A program made the position numbers and the translations under genes. The notes under the pieces were generated by a model that did not search any database, was not told the DNA's origin, and saw only the letters and a list, made by a program, of their open reading frames with translations. A stretch of 64,000 nt of DNA from Sinomonas atrocyanea (GTDB lineage Bacteria > Actinomycetota > Actinomycetes > Actinomycetales > Micrococcaceae), in contig NZ_CP014518.1 in the NCBI RefSeq assembly GCF_001577305.1, forward strand, positions 1,364,001-1,428,000, given 5' to 3'. Positions 1 through 8,724 of the stretch are shown here, piece by piece (the stretch's first letter is position 1; the number at the start of each line of letters is the position of its first letter).

Positions 1-588
1 ATCGAGGACATCGGCGCGCTCCTCGACCGTGCGGCGCACGATGCCGGGTCGGCGGCCGCCGTGGTCGGCCTCTCCTCGGGTGCCGCCCTGGCCGCCCGGG
101 CCGCCGCCGCGCTGCCGGTGCGAGCGCTCGTGATGTGGGAGCCGCCGTTCATGACCGACGACGCCGGCCGCGCCCGCGCACGGGAGTACACCGCCACGCT
201 CGACGCGAGGCTCGAGGCCGGGGACCACGACGGCGCCCTCACCACCTTCCTGCGCTACGTGGGCCTGCCCGACGCCGCCATCGACAGCACCCGCCAGTCG
301 CCCACCTGGGCCACCGCCGTGCGCCTTGCCCCGACCCTCGCGTACGACAACGCCGCGATGGGCCGCAACGGCGAGGTCCCCCGGGAGGTGTTCGGCCGCA
401 TCACCGCCCCGACCCTGGTGCTCTCCGGCGGCGCGAGCCCGGCCTTCATGCCGGCAGCCGCGCAGGAGGCCGCCGCCGCGATCCCCGGGGCCTGCACGGG
501 CGTGCTCGAGGGGCAGACGCACAACGTCGACGCGGCCGTCTTCGCCGCGGCGGTGAAGGAGTTCCTCGCCGCCCAGCAGCCGGCGTGA
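1..588 (+). CDS. Alpha/beta hydrolase, 3' part (5' end outside window)
   Basis: The reading frame is open from base 1, so the N-terminus lies upstream; 195 residues are visible. A nucleophile elbow GLSSG (visible residues 23-27, Ser25) is followed by the usual late strand LVLSGG and a terminal His in QTHNVD, which is the Ser-Asp-His layout of the alpha/beta hydrolase fold. Its substrate cannot be read from the sequence. The stop overlaps the GTG start of the next gene (GTGA), which points to translational coupling with the maleylpyruvate isomerase-like gene. Confidence 0.8.
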   Translation: MEDIGALLDRAAHDAGSAAAVVGLSSGAALAARAAAALPVRALVMWEPPFMTDDAGRARAREYTATLDARLEAGDHDGALTTFLRYVGLPDAAIDSTRQSPTWATAVRLAPTLAYDNAAMGRNGEVPREVFGRITAPTLVLSGGASPAFMPAAAQEAAAAIPGACTGVLEGQTHNVDAAVFAAAVKEFLAAQQPA

Positions 589-1326
589 CCGCGGCCGCCG
601 AGTTCACCGCGGCGCTCGACCGGATCGCCGCGCTCGCCGACGCCTTCGCCGAGGCTGCCCGGGATGCCGCGGCCCAGGACCCGGGCCTCGCCCAGCCCGT
701 CGCTGGCTGCCCGGGCTGGACGGCGCTCGGCCTCGTGGACCACCTCTCGGGCATCCACCGCTGGGCCGCCGCGGCGCTCGGCTCCGAGCGCGCCCCGCGG
801 CTCGAGGACCGCCCCGAGCGGGAGGCGCCCGTCGAGTGGTACCGGGCGAGCGCGGCGCACCTGGTCGCCGCGCTCCGCGCCGCCGGCCCGGAGGCGCCAG
901 CGTGGACGCTGTGGGACGGGCGCACCGCGGCATTCTGGGCCCGCCGCCAGGTCCACGAGCTCGCCGTCCACACCTTCGACCTCCTCGAGGCCCTCGGCCG
1001 CGCCTCCGCGTGGCAGCTCCCCGAGGACCTCGCCCTCGATGGCATCCGCGAGGTCCTCGACGGCTTCTACCCGCGTCAGGTGAGGCTCGGGCGCTCGAGG
1101 GGACTGCCCGGCGTCGTCCGCCTCGAGGTGACGCACGACGACGGCCGGCCGGCGGCGTCCCTCGTCCTGCCGGCGGCGGTCCCCCGGCGAGGGCGGCGAG
1201 GCGCTGCTCGGCACCGTGACGGGCAATGCACGGGAGGTCTACCTGGGGCTGTGGGGGCGCCGCCCGCTTCCGGACACCGCGCCCGAGCTGGCCCGGGTGA
1301 TCCACGAGGCGCGGCTGGTTCCCTAG
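585..1326 (+). pseudogene. Maleylpyruvate isomerase (mycothiol-dependent) family gene with a frameshift
   Basis: From GTG 585 the product matches the mycothiol-dependent maleylpyruvate isomerase/DinB-like family: an N-terminal helical bundle with GCPGWTALGLVDHLSGIHRW, then VHELAVHTFD with metal-ligand-like His residues. At the run of five C (1181-1185) the frame breaks. Removing one C restores a normal family ending, VPGEGGEALLGTVTG followed by LGLWGRRPLP, with a stop at 1324-1326. As written, translation would run on in the wrong frame to about 1361. It is either a real +1 frameshift or a homopolymer sequencing error. The gene is coupled to the upstream hydrolase by a 4-base overlap. The thiol cofactor role is family knowledge, not shown here. 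Confidence 0.7.
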
Positions 1327-1352
1327 GCCCCGCGAATGGGACTGAATTCCGG

Positions 1353-1402
1353 TTGACGTGAGACTCAGTTTCACGGTTGAATCGTCTGTGGCCTACGCCA
1401 CA
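1353..1402 (+). promoter_or_regulatory. Promoter and palindromic operator before acyl-CoA ligase
   Basis: A -35-like TTGACG (1353-1358), an 18-base spacer and a -10-like TTGAAT (1377-1382) precede a perfect palindrome TGTGGC-CTAC-GCCACA (1387-1402). The palindrome sits where a repressor would cover the transcription start. The ligase ATG follows at 1427. The regulator is unknown. Inferred from sequence pattern only. Confidence 0.45.
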
Positions 1403-1426
1403 GTAGCTTCCTGCCCAGGAGTCCCC

Positions 1427-2920
1427 ATGAACCTTGCCGCGTACCTCGAGTCCACCGCCGCCGCCCACGGGCTGCGCACCGCCATCACGTGCGGCGAGGA
1501 GGCCTGGACGTACGCCGACCTCGCGGCTGCGGCCGCGCGCGCCGCCGGGCTGCTCGCCCGCGTCAGCGTCGGAGCGGGGGACCGGGTGGGGGTCATGCTG
1601 CCCAACGTGCCCGAGTTCGCAGCCCTCTACTACGGCGCCCTGCGCGCCGGAGCCGTCGTGGTGCCGATGAACCCGCTGCTCAAGCAGCGCGAGATCTCCT
1701 ACTACCTCGAGGACTCCGGGGCGACGGTGCTCTTCGCGGCCGAGGACGTTGCGGAGGAGGCAGCCGAGGGCGGCCGGGCCGGCGGGGCGCGCGTCATCCC
1801 GATCGGGCGCGGGGCGTTCACCGGGGCGCTCGCGGGGGAGGAGCCGCTCGGGGAGGCCGTGGAACGCGCGGACGGGGACACCGCCGTCATCCTCTACACC
1901 TCGGGCACCACCGGCCGGCCCAAGGGCGCGGAGCTGACCCACAGCAACCTCATCCGCAACGCGGACCTGACGGTGCGCACCCTCCTGACGCTGACGTCCG
2001 AGGACGTGGTGTTCGGCGGCCTGCCCCTGTTCCACACCTTCGGCCAGACCTGCGCGCTGAACACCACGGTGATGGCCGGAGCGACGATCGCGCTCCTGCC
2101 GCGGTTCTCCGCGCAGGCCGCGCTCGAGATCATCGACGCCCAGCACGTGACGGTGTTCGCCGGCGTGCCCACGATGTACAGCGCCCTCCTCGCCGTCCCC
2201 GACCACCGCCGCTACGACACCTCGTCCCTGCGGGTGTGCATCTCGGGCGGGGCCGCGCTGCCCGTGGAGGTCCTGCACCGGTTCGAGGACGAGTTCGGCT
2301 GCATCATCCTCGAGGGCTACGGCCTGTCCGAGACCTCGCCGGTGGCCGCGTTCAACCACCCGGACCGGCTCCGCAAGCCCGGCTCGATCGGCACCGCCGT
2401 GGAGGGGGTCGAGCTCCGGGTCGTGGGGCTCGACGGCGAGGACGTCCCGCAGGGCGAGGTGGGCGAGATCGCCGTGCGGGGGCACAACATCATGAAGGGC
2501 TACTGGAAGCGGCCGGATGCCACGGCCGAGGCCATCCGCGACGGCTGGTTCCTCACCGGGGACATGGGCCGGGTCGACGCGGACGGCTGCCACTCGATCG
2601 TGGACCGGAAGAAGGACCTCATCATCCGCGGCGGCTACAACGTCTACCCGCGCGAGGTCGAGGAGGTCCTCTATGAGCACCCCGCCGTGGCCGAGGCCGC
2701 CGTGGTGGGCGCCCCGCATGCCGAGCTCGGCGAGGAGGTGGTGGCCGTCGTCGCCCTCAGCGCCCCCGGCGCCGCGACGGCCGAGGAGCTGCGCGAGTTC
2801 GTCAAGTCCCAGGTCGCCGCCTACAAGTACCCGCGCGAGGTGCGGATCGTGGACCGGCTCCCCAAGGGCCCCACCGGCAAGATCCTCAAGCGGGACCTGC
2901 GGGCCGAGCTCGCCGGCTGA
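1427..2920 (+). CDS. Fatty-acyl/aryl-CoA ligase (AMP-binding, ANL superfamily)
   Basis: A 497-residue ANL-superfamily enzyme that activates a carboxylic acid through an acyl-adenylate to its CoA thioester. Motifs in order: phosphate-binding YTSGTTGRPKGAE, adenine-binding GYGLSETSP, the hinge region GDMGRVDADGCHSIVDRKKD, and the C-terminal catalytic lysine in GPTGKILKR. The ATG at 1427 is chosen over an upstream in-frame GTG (1358) because CCAGGAG lies just before it. Length and motifs fit long-chain fatty acid-CoA ligases. Because aromatic genes lie downstream, an aryl acid (for example a hydroxycinnamate) is an alternative substrate. Specificity is not visible. Confidence 0.85.
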   Translation: MNLAAYLESTAAAHGLRTAITCGEEAWTYADLAAAAARAAGLLARVSVGAGDRVGVMLPNVPEFAALYYGALRAGAVVVPMNPLLKQREISYYLEDSGATVLFAAEDVAEEAAEGGRAGGARVIPIGRGAFTGALAGEEPLGEAVERADGDTAVILYTSGTTGRPKGAELTHSNLIRNADLTVRTLLTLTSEDVVFGGLPLFHTFGQTCALNTTVMAGATIALLPRFSAQAALEIIDAQHVTVFAGVPTMYSALLAVPDHRRYDTSSLRVCISGGAALPVEVLHRFEDEFGCIILEGYGLSETSPVAAFNHPDRLRKPGSIGTAVEGVELRVVGLDGEDVPQGEVGEIAVRGHNIMKGYWKRPDATAEAIRDGWFLTGDMGRVDADGCHSIVDRKKDLIIRGGYNVYPREVEEVLYEHPAVAEAAVVGAPHAELGEEVVAVVALSAPGAATAEELREFVKSQVAAYKYPREVRIVDRLPKGPTGKILKRDLRAELAG

Positions 2921-2936
2921 GCCGGGCGGCTGGGCG

Positions 2937-3731
2937 TCAGGCTCCGGGCCACGTGCCGCGGCGCTCGGCCTCGCGGGCCTCGAGCGCCGCGGTGAGCCGC
3001 TCGACCCGCTCCGTGAGCGCTTGGACCTTCGCCTCGAGGCTCTGGTCGATGGCCTCGACCTCCGCCTCGACGTCCTGGACCTCGGCCTCGACGGCCTCGA
3101 CGCCGGCCTCGACCTCCGCGGCGGTCTGGGACGTCATCGTCTCGACGAGCCACGCGGCGATGGAGGCGGTGACCACACCGAGGACCGCGATGCCGGAGAC
3201 CATGAGCGCGGCGGCGACGAGCCGGCCGATTACGGTCACCGGGTAGTGGTCGCCGTAGCCCACCGTGGTGATGGTCTCGAGCGCCCACCAGATCGCCGCC
3301 CCGAAGCTGCGGATGTTGGAGCCGGGCACGTTCTGCTCGACGTCCTCGACCGTGAGCGCCCCGCAGTACATGAGCATCCCGGCCGCGGCGATCACGTAGA
3401 CCACCAGGCGGCCGCGCAGGGCGTTGCCGGCCTTGTTGTGGACCACCCGGAGGAAGGTCACGAGCCGCAGCGGCCGCAGGGCCGGCAGGGCGAGGATCGC
3501 GAGCTCGTGCAGGTTGCGGACGAACCAGCGCCCCCGCTGGGGCGCGAGCCACAGCTGCCCCGCGTAGTCCACCACGAACACCGCCCACGCGGCCCACAGC
3601 AGGCCCTCGGCCCACGCCCCCTCCTCGGGCGGCAGGTTCCCGATGACCTGTACCGAGTAGGCGCCCAGGAACACGACCGCAGCGGCGAGTGTGGGCCACT
3701 CGGTGAGCTCGCGCCAGCGTTCCTGCGTCAT
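2937..3731 (-). CDS. Voltage-gated-type potassium channel with C-terminal coiled coil
   Basis: A 264-residue membrane protein of the ion-transport family. It has four to six hydrophobic segments, an S4-like basic stretch RPLRLVTFLR (86-95) and a K+ selectivity filter TVGYGD (156-161) between the last two membrane helices. The C-terminal ~65 residues are Glu/Ala/Val-rich with heptad character (EAEVQDVEAEVEAIDQSLEA), a likely tetramerising coiled coil. It stands alone, convergent with the ligase. Passive K+ flux is the family role; gating is unknown. Confidence 0.88.
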   Translation of the reverse strand: MTQERWRELTEWPTLAAAVVFLGAYSVQVIGNLPPEEGAWAEGLLWAAWAVFVVDYAGQLWLAPQRGRWFVRNLHELAILALPALRPLRLVTFLRVVHNKAGNALRGRLVVYVIAAAGMLMYCGALTVEDVEQNVPGSNIRSFGAAIWWALETITTVGYGDHYPVTVIGRLVAAALMVSGIAVLGVVTASIAAWLVETMTSQTAAEVEAGVEAVEAEVQDVEAEVEAIDQSLEAKVQALTERVERLTAALEAREAERRGTWPGA

Positions 3732-3806
3732 GCCCGAAGGGTACCGCCGTCTGGCCCCGGTGCGCCCGGTCCGGTCGGCCCGGTCATTTCCTGGCTACTC
3801 GGATCC

Positions 3807-4853
3807 TCACCCGGCCGCGTCCGGCCGGGGGGAGGGGCGGGCGGTGGAGGCGCGGGGGATGAGCGTGGGAGCGAGCGTCCGATGGGCCGCCAGGGCCGGC
3901 CTTCCTTGGAGCGAGTTCAGGAGCGCGTCGACGGTGGCGGAGGCGATGTCCCGGAAGGGCACGCGGACGGTCGTGAGGGGGACCGGGAGCCGCGCCACGA
4001 GCGGGATGTCGTTGTAGCCGACGATGGAGAGGTCCTTCGGGATGGCCAGTCCCGCGCGCTGGATGACGGACGTGAAGCCGAAGGCCGTGTTGTCGTTGAC
4101 CGCGAAGACCGCCGTGGGCCGGTCCCCGGTGGCGAGGAAGGCCTCCGCCGCGGCTTCGCCGCTCTCCATGCTGAACGACGACGGGTAGACGAGCTCCGGG
4201 GCGTCCTCGATGCCGGCCTCGCGCAGCGCCTGCCGATAGCCCTCCCGGCGAGACAGGGCGGTCGGCGCGTGGTCGGGGCCGGCCACGAGGCCGATCCGGC
4301 GGTGGCCGAGGTCGATGAGGTGACGGGTCGCGAGATAGCCGCCGAGCACGTCGTCGCCCACCACGCTCGGGCTCTCGCCGTAGGAACGGAGCGCCAGCAC
4401 GTGGGGGATCCCGCGCTCGAGGAGTTCCGTGCACAGGCCCCCCTCCGTGGTGGCCGTGGTCAGGATGAGCCCGTCGACGCGCGAGGCGAGCATCGCCAGC
4501 CCGTTCTCCCGCTCGAGGGCCGGGTCGTCATAGGTGGTGGCCACGAGTGCGTGGTAGCCGCGCGCCGCGCTGGCTGCCGCGATCTCCTCGAAGAGCATCG
4601 CCATGACCGTGTCGGTCAGCCGGGAGACCAGGACACCGATGGTGTTGGTCTGCTGGCGCCGGAGGTTCGCGGCGGTGGGGTTCGGCTCGTACCCGAGCGC
4701 TTCGGCCACCGCGCGGATGCGGGCCGCGGAAGGGCTCCGATAGAAGCGGTGCTCGCGGTTCATGGCCCGCGAGACGGTCGACCGTGCGACGCCCGCCGCC
4801 TCGGCGACGTCAGTGATCGTCGGCCGCGTGCCGCTTGATTCCTTGGCCTCCAT
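3807..4853 (-). CDS. LacI-family transcriptional repressor
   Basis: A 348-residue LacI/GalR repressor. The N-terminal helix-turn-helix reads ITDVAEAAGVARSTVSRAMN (residues 13-32), followed by the hinge helix region with NPTAANLRRQQT. A periplasmic-binding-protein-like effector domain follows (TIGVLVSRLTDTV through FAVNDNTAFGF and IVGYNDIPL). It is divergent from the DHDPS-family lyase, with the operator in the shared 110-base gap, so it most likely controls that lyase and itself. The effector is unknown, perhaps the lyase substrate. Confidence 0.92.
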   Translation of the reverse strand: MEAKESSGTRPTITDVAEAAGVARSTVSRAMNREHRFYRSPSAARIRAVAEALGYEPNPTAANLRRQQTNTIGVLVSRLTDTVMAMLFEEIAAASAARGYHALVATTYDDPALERENGLAMLASRVDGLILTTATTEGGLCTELLERGIPHVLALRSYGESPSVVGDDVLGGYLATRHLIDLGHRRIGLVAGPDHAPTALSRREGYRQALREAGIEDAPELVYPSSFSMESGEAAAEAFLATGDRPTAVFAVNDNTAFGFTSVIQRAGLAIPKDLSIVGYNDIPLVARLPVPLTTVRVPFRDIASATVDALLNSLQGRPALAAHRTLAPTLIPRASTARPSPRPDAAG

Positions 4854-4872
4854 GGCGCCTTTCCCTGACCTC

Positions 4873-4930
4873 TTGACGTGCTCTCGTGATCAAGCTTACA
4901 GTCGAAGCAATCGATAACGGAATCGATTGC
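4873..4930 (+). promoter_or_regulatory. Promoter with LacI-type operator
   Basis: TTGACG (4873-4878), an 18-base spacer and TACAGT (4897-4902) form a plausible promoter for the lyase. Immediately downstream are perfect 9-base inverted arms GCAATCGAT (4907-4915) and ATCGATTGC (4922-4930), 6 bases apart. This is the size and symmetry of a LacI-family operator, overlapping the expected +1. Confidence 0.65.
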
Positions 4931-4963
4931 ACAAACTGGATCGATCACTCGAAGGAGAGCCAC

Positions 4964-5908
4964 ATGAGCACCATCGACCTCCGGGGCCTGGTCCCCGCCC
5001 CCGTCACCCCCTTCACCCGCGACGGCGACGTCGACGTGGACGCCATCCACCGCCTCGGCGGCTGGCTCGCCGGCGTGGAGGGCGTCAAGGGCCTCGTTGT
5101 CCTCGGCCACGCCGGGGAGGGCACGTTCCTCACCCAGGCCGAGCAGGCCCTCGTCATCTCCTCGTTCCGCGATGCCGCGGACGGCCGGGTGCCGGTCATC
5201 GCCGGCATCACCGGGGAGGGCAACAAGGTCGCCGCCGAGGAAGCCCAGCGCGCGGTGGAGGCCGGCGCCTCGGCCGGCCTCGTCTACCCCTCCCACGGCT
5301 GGCTGCGCTTCGGGTACCAGAAGGGCGCCCCCCAGACCCGCTACCAGGAGATCTACGAGACCAGCGGCCTGCCGCTGATCCTCTTCCAGTACCCGGACGC
5401 CACCAAGGCCACCTACGACCTGGACACCCAGCTCGAGATCGCCGGCCAGGAGGGCGTGTTCGCGACCAAGAACGGCGTGCGGAACATGCGCCGCTGGGAC
5501 ACCGAGATCCCGGTGCTGCGCGCCGCGTTCCCGGACCTGCAGATCCTCACCTGCCATGACGAGTACCTGCTGCACACGATGTTCGACGTCGACGGCGCCC
5601 TGGTCGGCTACGGCGGCCTGGCCCCCGAGCCGCTCGTCGAGCTCATCGCCGCCGGCAAGGCCAAGGACTACGCCAAGGCCCGTGAGGTCCACGACCGCCT
5701 CCTGCCCGTGACCAAGAACGTCTACCACCGCGGGTCCCACATGGAGGGCACGGTCGCGCTCAAGGAGGGCCTCGTGGCCCGCGGCATCCTCGAGCACGCC
5801 ACCGTCCGGCACCCGCTCCTGCCCCTCGCCCCCGGTGCCCACGACGAGATCGCCCTCGCCCTGGCCTCGGCCGGACTCGGCCGCGTCGGCGCCCCGGCCC
5901 GCGCCTGA
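4964..5908 (+). CDS. Dihydrodipicolinate synthase/N-acetylneuraminate lyase-family aldolase
   Basis: A 314-residue class I aldolase-type (beta/alpha)8 protein of the DHDPS/NAL superfamily. Visible features are VPAPVTPFTRDGDVD at the start, the GHAGEG loop in place of the usual GTTGE, a Tyr in LFQYPDA that would serve in proton relay, and the Schiff-base Lys in FATKNGVRNM. ATG 4964 follows GAAGGAGAG. It is probably a catabolic lyase or dehydratase of a keto acid, not lysine biosynthesis, because it is LacI-controlled and followed by an MFS transporter. The exact substrate is unknown. Confidence 0.8.
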   Translation: MSTIDLRGLVPAPVTPFTRDGDVDVDAIHRLGGWLAGVEGVKGLVVLGHAGEGTFLTQAEQALVISSFRDAADGRVPVIAGITGEGNKVAAEEAQRAVEAGASAGLVYPSHGWLRFGYQKGAPQTRYQEIYETSGLPLILFQYPDATKATYDLDTQLEIAGQEGVFATKNGVRNMRRWDTEIPVLRAAFPDLQILTCHDEYLLHTMFDVDGALVGYGGLAPEPLVELIAAGKAKDYAKAREVHDRLLPVTKNVYHRGSHMEGTVALKEGLVARGILEHATVRHPLLPLAPGAHDEIALALASAGLGRVGAPARA

Positions 5909-5962
5909 CCGCTACCGGCACCGGACCGCACCGGCACTGAGCCGGTCCCGGCACTGAGCCGA

Positions 5963-5998
5963 GCGCACGACGGCGGGCGCCCGCCCGCCGTCGTGCGC
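5963..5998 (+). terminator. Hairpin terminator, ACGACGGCG family
   Basis: Perfect 17-base arms (5963-5979 and 5982-5998) separated by 2 bases, carrying the motif ACGACGGCG in the lower stem. It lies 54 bases after the lyase stop. No U-tract is seen, as is usual in high-GC actinobacteria. Part of a recurring hairpin family in this window. Confidence 0.65.
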
Positions 5999-6056
5999 CC
6001 ACCCGAGCGGAAGCTCACCTAGGATTCACTGGAGCCTCAACGACGAGGAAGCACAC

Positions 6057-7372
6057 ATGATGTCCGTCACCAAGGGAGCCCTCAGCGTGGGCACCGCAAC
6101 CCTCTACTCGCGCCGCGAGATCCGCCTCATCCTGGCCTTCGCCCTGCTGGGCACGCTCTTCGACGGCGCCGAGCTGAACCTCATCGGCTACCCGCTCGTG
6201 TACATCTCCGGCAGCCTGCACGTCTCGACGATCGCCCTGATCACCGTCGCGACCGTGCAGGGCTTCGCCTCGATCCTCGGCGGGTTCGTCTTCGGCACCC
6301 TCGGCGACACCCTCGGGCGCCGCCGTACCTTCGCGATCTCCGTCGTCGCCTTCGGCATCGCGGCCACCCTCGGGGCCTCGCGGTCAACTACGAGATGTTC
6401 ATGGCCACCCGCGTCCTCGCAGGGATCGGCATGGGCGGCCTCTTCGGCCTGTCCTTCTCGATGTTCACCGAGTGCTGGAAGACCGCCCGCCGCGGCACGA
6501 TGGGCGGGATCATCCAGGCCATGTACTTCGTTGGAGAGATCCTCACCGAGGGCGTCCTCTTCCTCTTCCTCACTGTCCTCGGCCACGACCTCGGCTGGCG
6601 GGCCGGGTACATCGGCATCGGCATCATCAGTACGGTCATCGGCATCGCCTCGCTAAAGCTCCTGCCGGAGTCCAAGCAATGGCTCGCCTACCAGCAGCAC
6701 CTCAAGGCCGGGACCCTGCCCGAGGACCTGCGTCGCACCAAGGTCCCCGTCGTGGACATCTTCAAGCCGCAGTTCGTCGTCGGCACGGTCCTGTTCATGG
6801 TCCTCTCGACGGCCATGTTCCTCACCACGAACTCCGTGGGCGCCTACCTCTCGACCTACCTGCTGGCCACCCAGAAGCTCCCGCTCGACACGGTCAGCCT
6901 CATCGTCCTGATCGGCTATGTGGCGACCATCGTTGCCTACACGCTCACAGGGGTCGTCTCGGACACCATCCGGCGCAAGTACGCCTTCACCCTCGCCTCG
7001 GCGGTCGGGACGGTCGGCTTCGTCTGGTTCCTCGTGCTGCTGGGCACCAAGAGCGCGCACGTCGGCCCCGACTTCTGGGCGTGGCCGGCCTTCTGGGCGC
7101 TCATGCTCTGCGCCGCGGCGGCGGGCGGCTTCGGGGTCCTCGGGGTCTGGATGTCCGAGTTCTTCCCCACCCGCATCCGCTCCACGGGATCCAGTGCGAG
7201 CTACTACGTGGGCCGCGGCCTCGGCGCCGGCATCTTCCCCCTGTTCGCGCTCACGATCGCTGGCACCGTGCCGTTCGCCCTCGCCCTCGGCATCATCGGA
7301 CCCGTCACGGGGCTCGTCTTCTCCCTGATGGCCCCCGACCGCACGGGACGGGCCATCGCCGACCTCGAGTAG
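6057..7372 (+). pseudogene. MFS transporter (sugar/organic acid type) interrupted by a frameshift
   Basis: The frame from ATG 6057 encodes the first membrane helices and the MFS loop motif GDTLGRRRTF, then loses sense after TLGA near 6376. The -1 frame continues with LAVNYEMFMATRVLAGIGMGG and on to the stop at 7370-7372. Restoring one missing base around 6376-6377 (GGGGCCTCG to GGGGCCCTCG) gives one continuous protein of about 439 residues with twelve predicted helices. It could be an inactivating deletion or a sequencing error. The position after the DHDPS-family lyase suggests import of that lyase's substrate. The nearest class appears to be metabolite:H+ symporters. Confidence 0.75.
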
Positions 7373-7390
7373 CCATCCCGGTCCGCACGT

Positions 7391-7436
7391 ACGACGGCGG
7401 CGGCCCACCTCGCGCGAGGTGGGCCGCCGCCGTCGT
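7391..7436. terminator. Bidirectional hairpin terminator, 23-bp perfect palindrome
   Basis: Two perfect 23-base arms (7391-7413, 7414-7436) with no unpaired spacer, between the convergent MFS and substrate-binding-protein genes. The base of the stem reads ACGACGGCG, and the apex contains ACCTCG/CGAGGT. Symmetry and location fit a terminator acting in both directions. Confidence 0.8.
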
Positions 7437-7467
7437 CGGTCACCGCAGGAGCGGCGGTGGGTGCGGC

Positions 7468-8724
7468 TCAGCCGAACTTCTGTGCGGTGGCGTAGCCCTT
7501 GCCGTTGTACTTCTGGACGAGCACGGAGGAGATGGCCGGCTGGCCGTCCATGGTGGTGTCCACCGTGGTGCCCTGGAGCATGAGCGGGGCGTTGAAGCCC
7601 TTGATGCTGCGCAGGGCCTTCATGAAGGAGTCCCGCGTGGGGTCGGTCATCTTCTGGAACGCCTGGTCGAGCGTGGCGCCGGCGATGTAGCTCCACATGC
7701 AGTGCGGGAACGCCGGCATCCCCTGGTAGTTGCCGTACTGCTTGAGGTCGGAGAGGAACTTCACCACGTCCTGGTCCTTGGCGAACTCCGGGCTCTGGGG
7801 GGCCTTGGAGAAGGCGACCGAGTAGATGCCCGGGTAGGCCGAGGCCCCGCCGGGGGCCAGGATGGCCGTGGGGCTCGAGGTGTTCGAGGGCAGGAACCAG
7901 CTGGGCTTCCAGCCGATCTGCTGCGCCTTCTGCAGGGTCGCGATGGTCAGCGGGGTGATGGACATGGCGTTGAAGAACACGTCCGCGCCGGTCGCGGCCA
8001 GCTGGGTGATCTGCGCGTCGACCGAGGTGTCCGTGGCCTCGTAGGTCTGCTCACCGACCACGCTGATGTTCGAGGCACCCTTGATGGCGTCCTTGAAGCC
8101 GGAGACGTAGCCCTTGCCGTAGTCGTCGTTCTGGGAAAGGATCGCGACCTTGTGGGTGCCGCCGGAGGAGGCCAGCAGCTTGCCGAACGCCCCGCCCTCG
8201 TTCTGGTAGGCCGGGACGAGGCCGAGCTGCCAGGGGCTCTGCTTCTGGTCGCTGAAGATGGGATCGCCCGTCATGACGAGGACCTGGGGCACCTTCTGGC
8301 TGATCGCAGCCTCGCGGAACGCGCGGTTGGTCGGCGTCCCGAGGCCGATGCCCTCGGCGAAGACGTTGTCCGAGACCATCTGCTGGAAGTTGGAGAGCGA
8401 CTTCTGCGGGTCGTAGGCGTCGTCGTAGGTCTTGATGTCCACCTTGCGCGTCTTGCCGTCGCCGAACTTGATCCCGCCCTCGGCGTTCTTGGCGCCGAAG
8501 TAGGCCTTGGCGCCTGCGACGGTGCAGGTGCCCGGACCGGCGGTCGCGCCGCTGAGCGGGGTGGTGATGCCGAGCGTGATGGACGTGTCGGTGATGCCCG
8601 GCGACGCCGCCGTGCCCCCGCCGCTGCTCTGTGCGCCGCCCCGGCATCCTGTCAGCGAGAGCGCAAGGACCGACGCCATCGCGACGGCGCCGAGGAGCCC
8701 CCGTGTCCCTTTCCGAACGTTCAT
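7468..8724 (-). CDS. ABC transporter substrate-binding lipoprotein (LivJ/aromatic-acid type)
   Basis: A 418-residue receptor. The N-terminus has a signal sequence with lipobox LSLTGC, so it would be lipid-anchored outside the membrane. A type I periplasmic-binding fold follows (ITLGITTPLSGATAGPG, later KVAILSQNDDYGKGYVSGF and FNAMSITPL). This family binds branched-chain amino acids, amides, urea or aromatic acids. Its ATG overlaps the stop of the permease gene (ATGA), making it the last gene of a five-gene operon. Given the adjacent O-demethylase genes, an aromatic acid ligand is plausible but inferred. Confidence 0.88.
   Translation of the reverse strand: MNVRKGTRGLLGAVAMASVLALSLTGCRGGAQSSGGGTAASPGITDTSITLGITTPLSGATAGPGTCTVAGAKAYFGAKNAEGGIKFGDGKTRKVDIKTYDDAYDPQKSLSNFQQMVSDNVFAEGIGLGTPTNRAFREAAISQKVPQVLVMTGDPIFSDQKQSPWQLGLVPAYQNEGGAFGKLLASSGGTHKVAILSQNDDYGKGYVSGFKDAIKGASNISVVGEQTYEATDTSVDAQITQLAATGADVFFNAMSITPLTIATLQKAQQIGWKPSWFLPSNTSSPTAILAPGGASAYPGIYSVAFSKAPQSPEFAKDQDVVKFLSDLKQYGNYQGMPAFPHCMWSYIAGATLDQAFQKMTDPTRDSFMKALRSIKGFNAPLMLQGTTVDTTMDGQPAISSVLVQKYNGKGYATAQKFG

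Noticed and set aside
2517..4838. A 773-codon + strand frame over the K+ channel and LacI genes
   Set aside because: Antisense to two proteins with clear motifs (TVGYGD; LacI helix-turn-helix).
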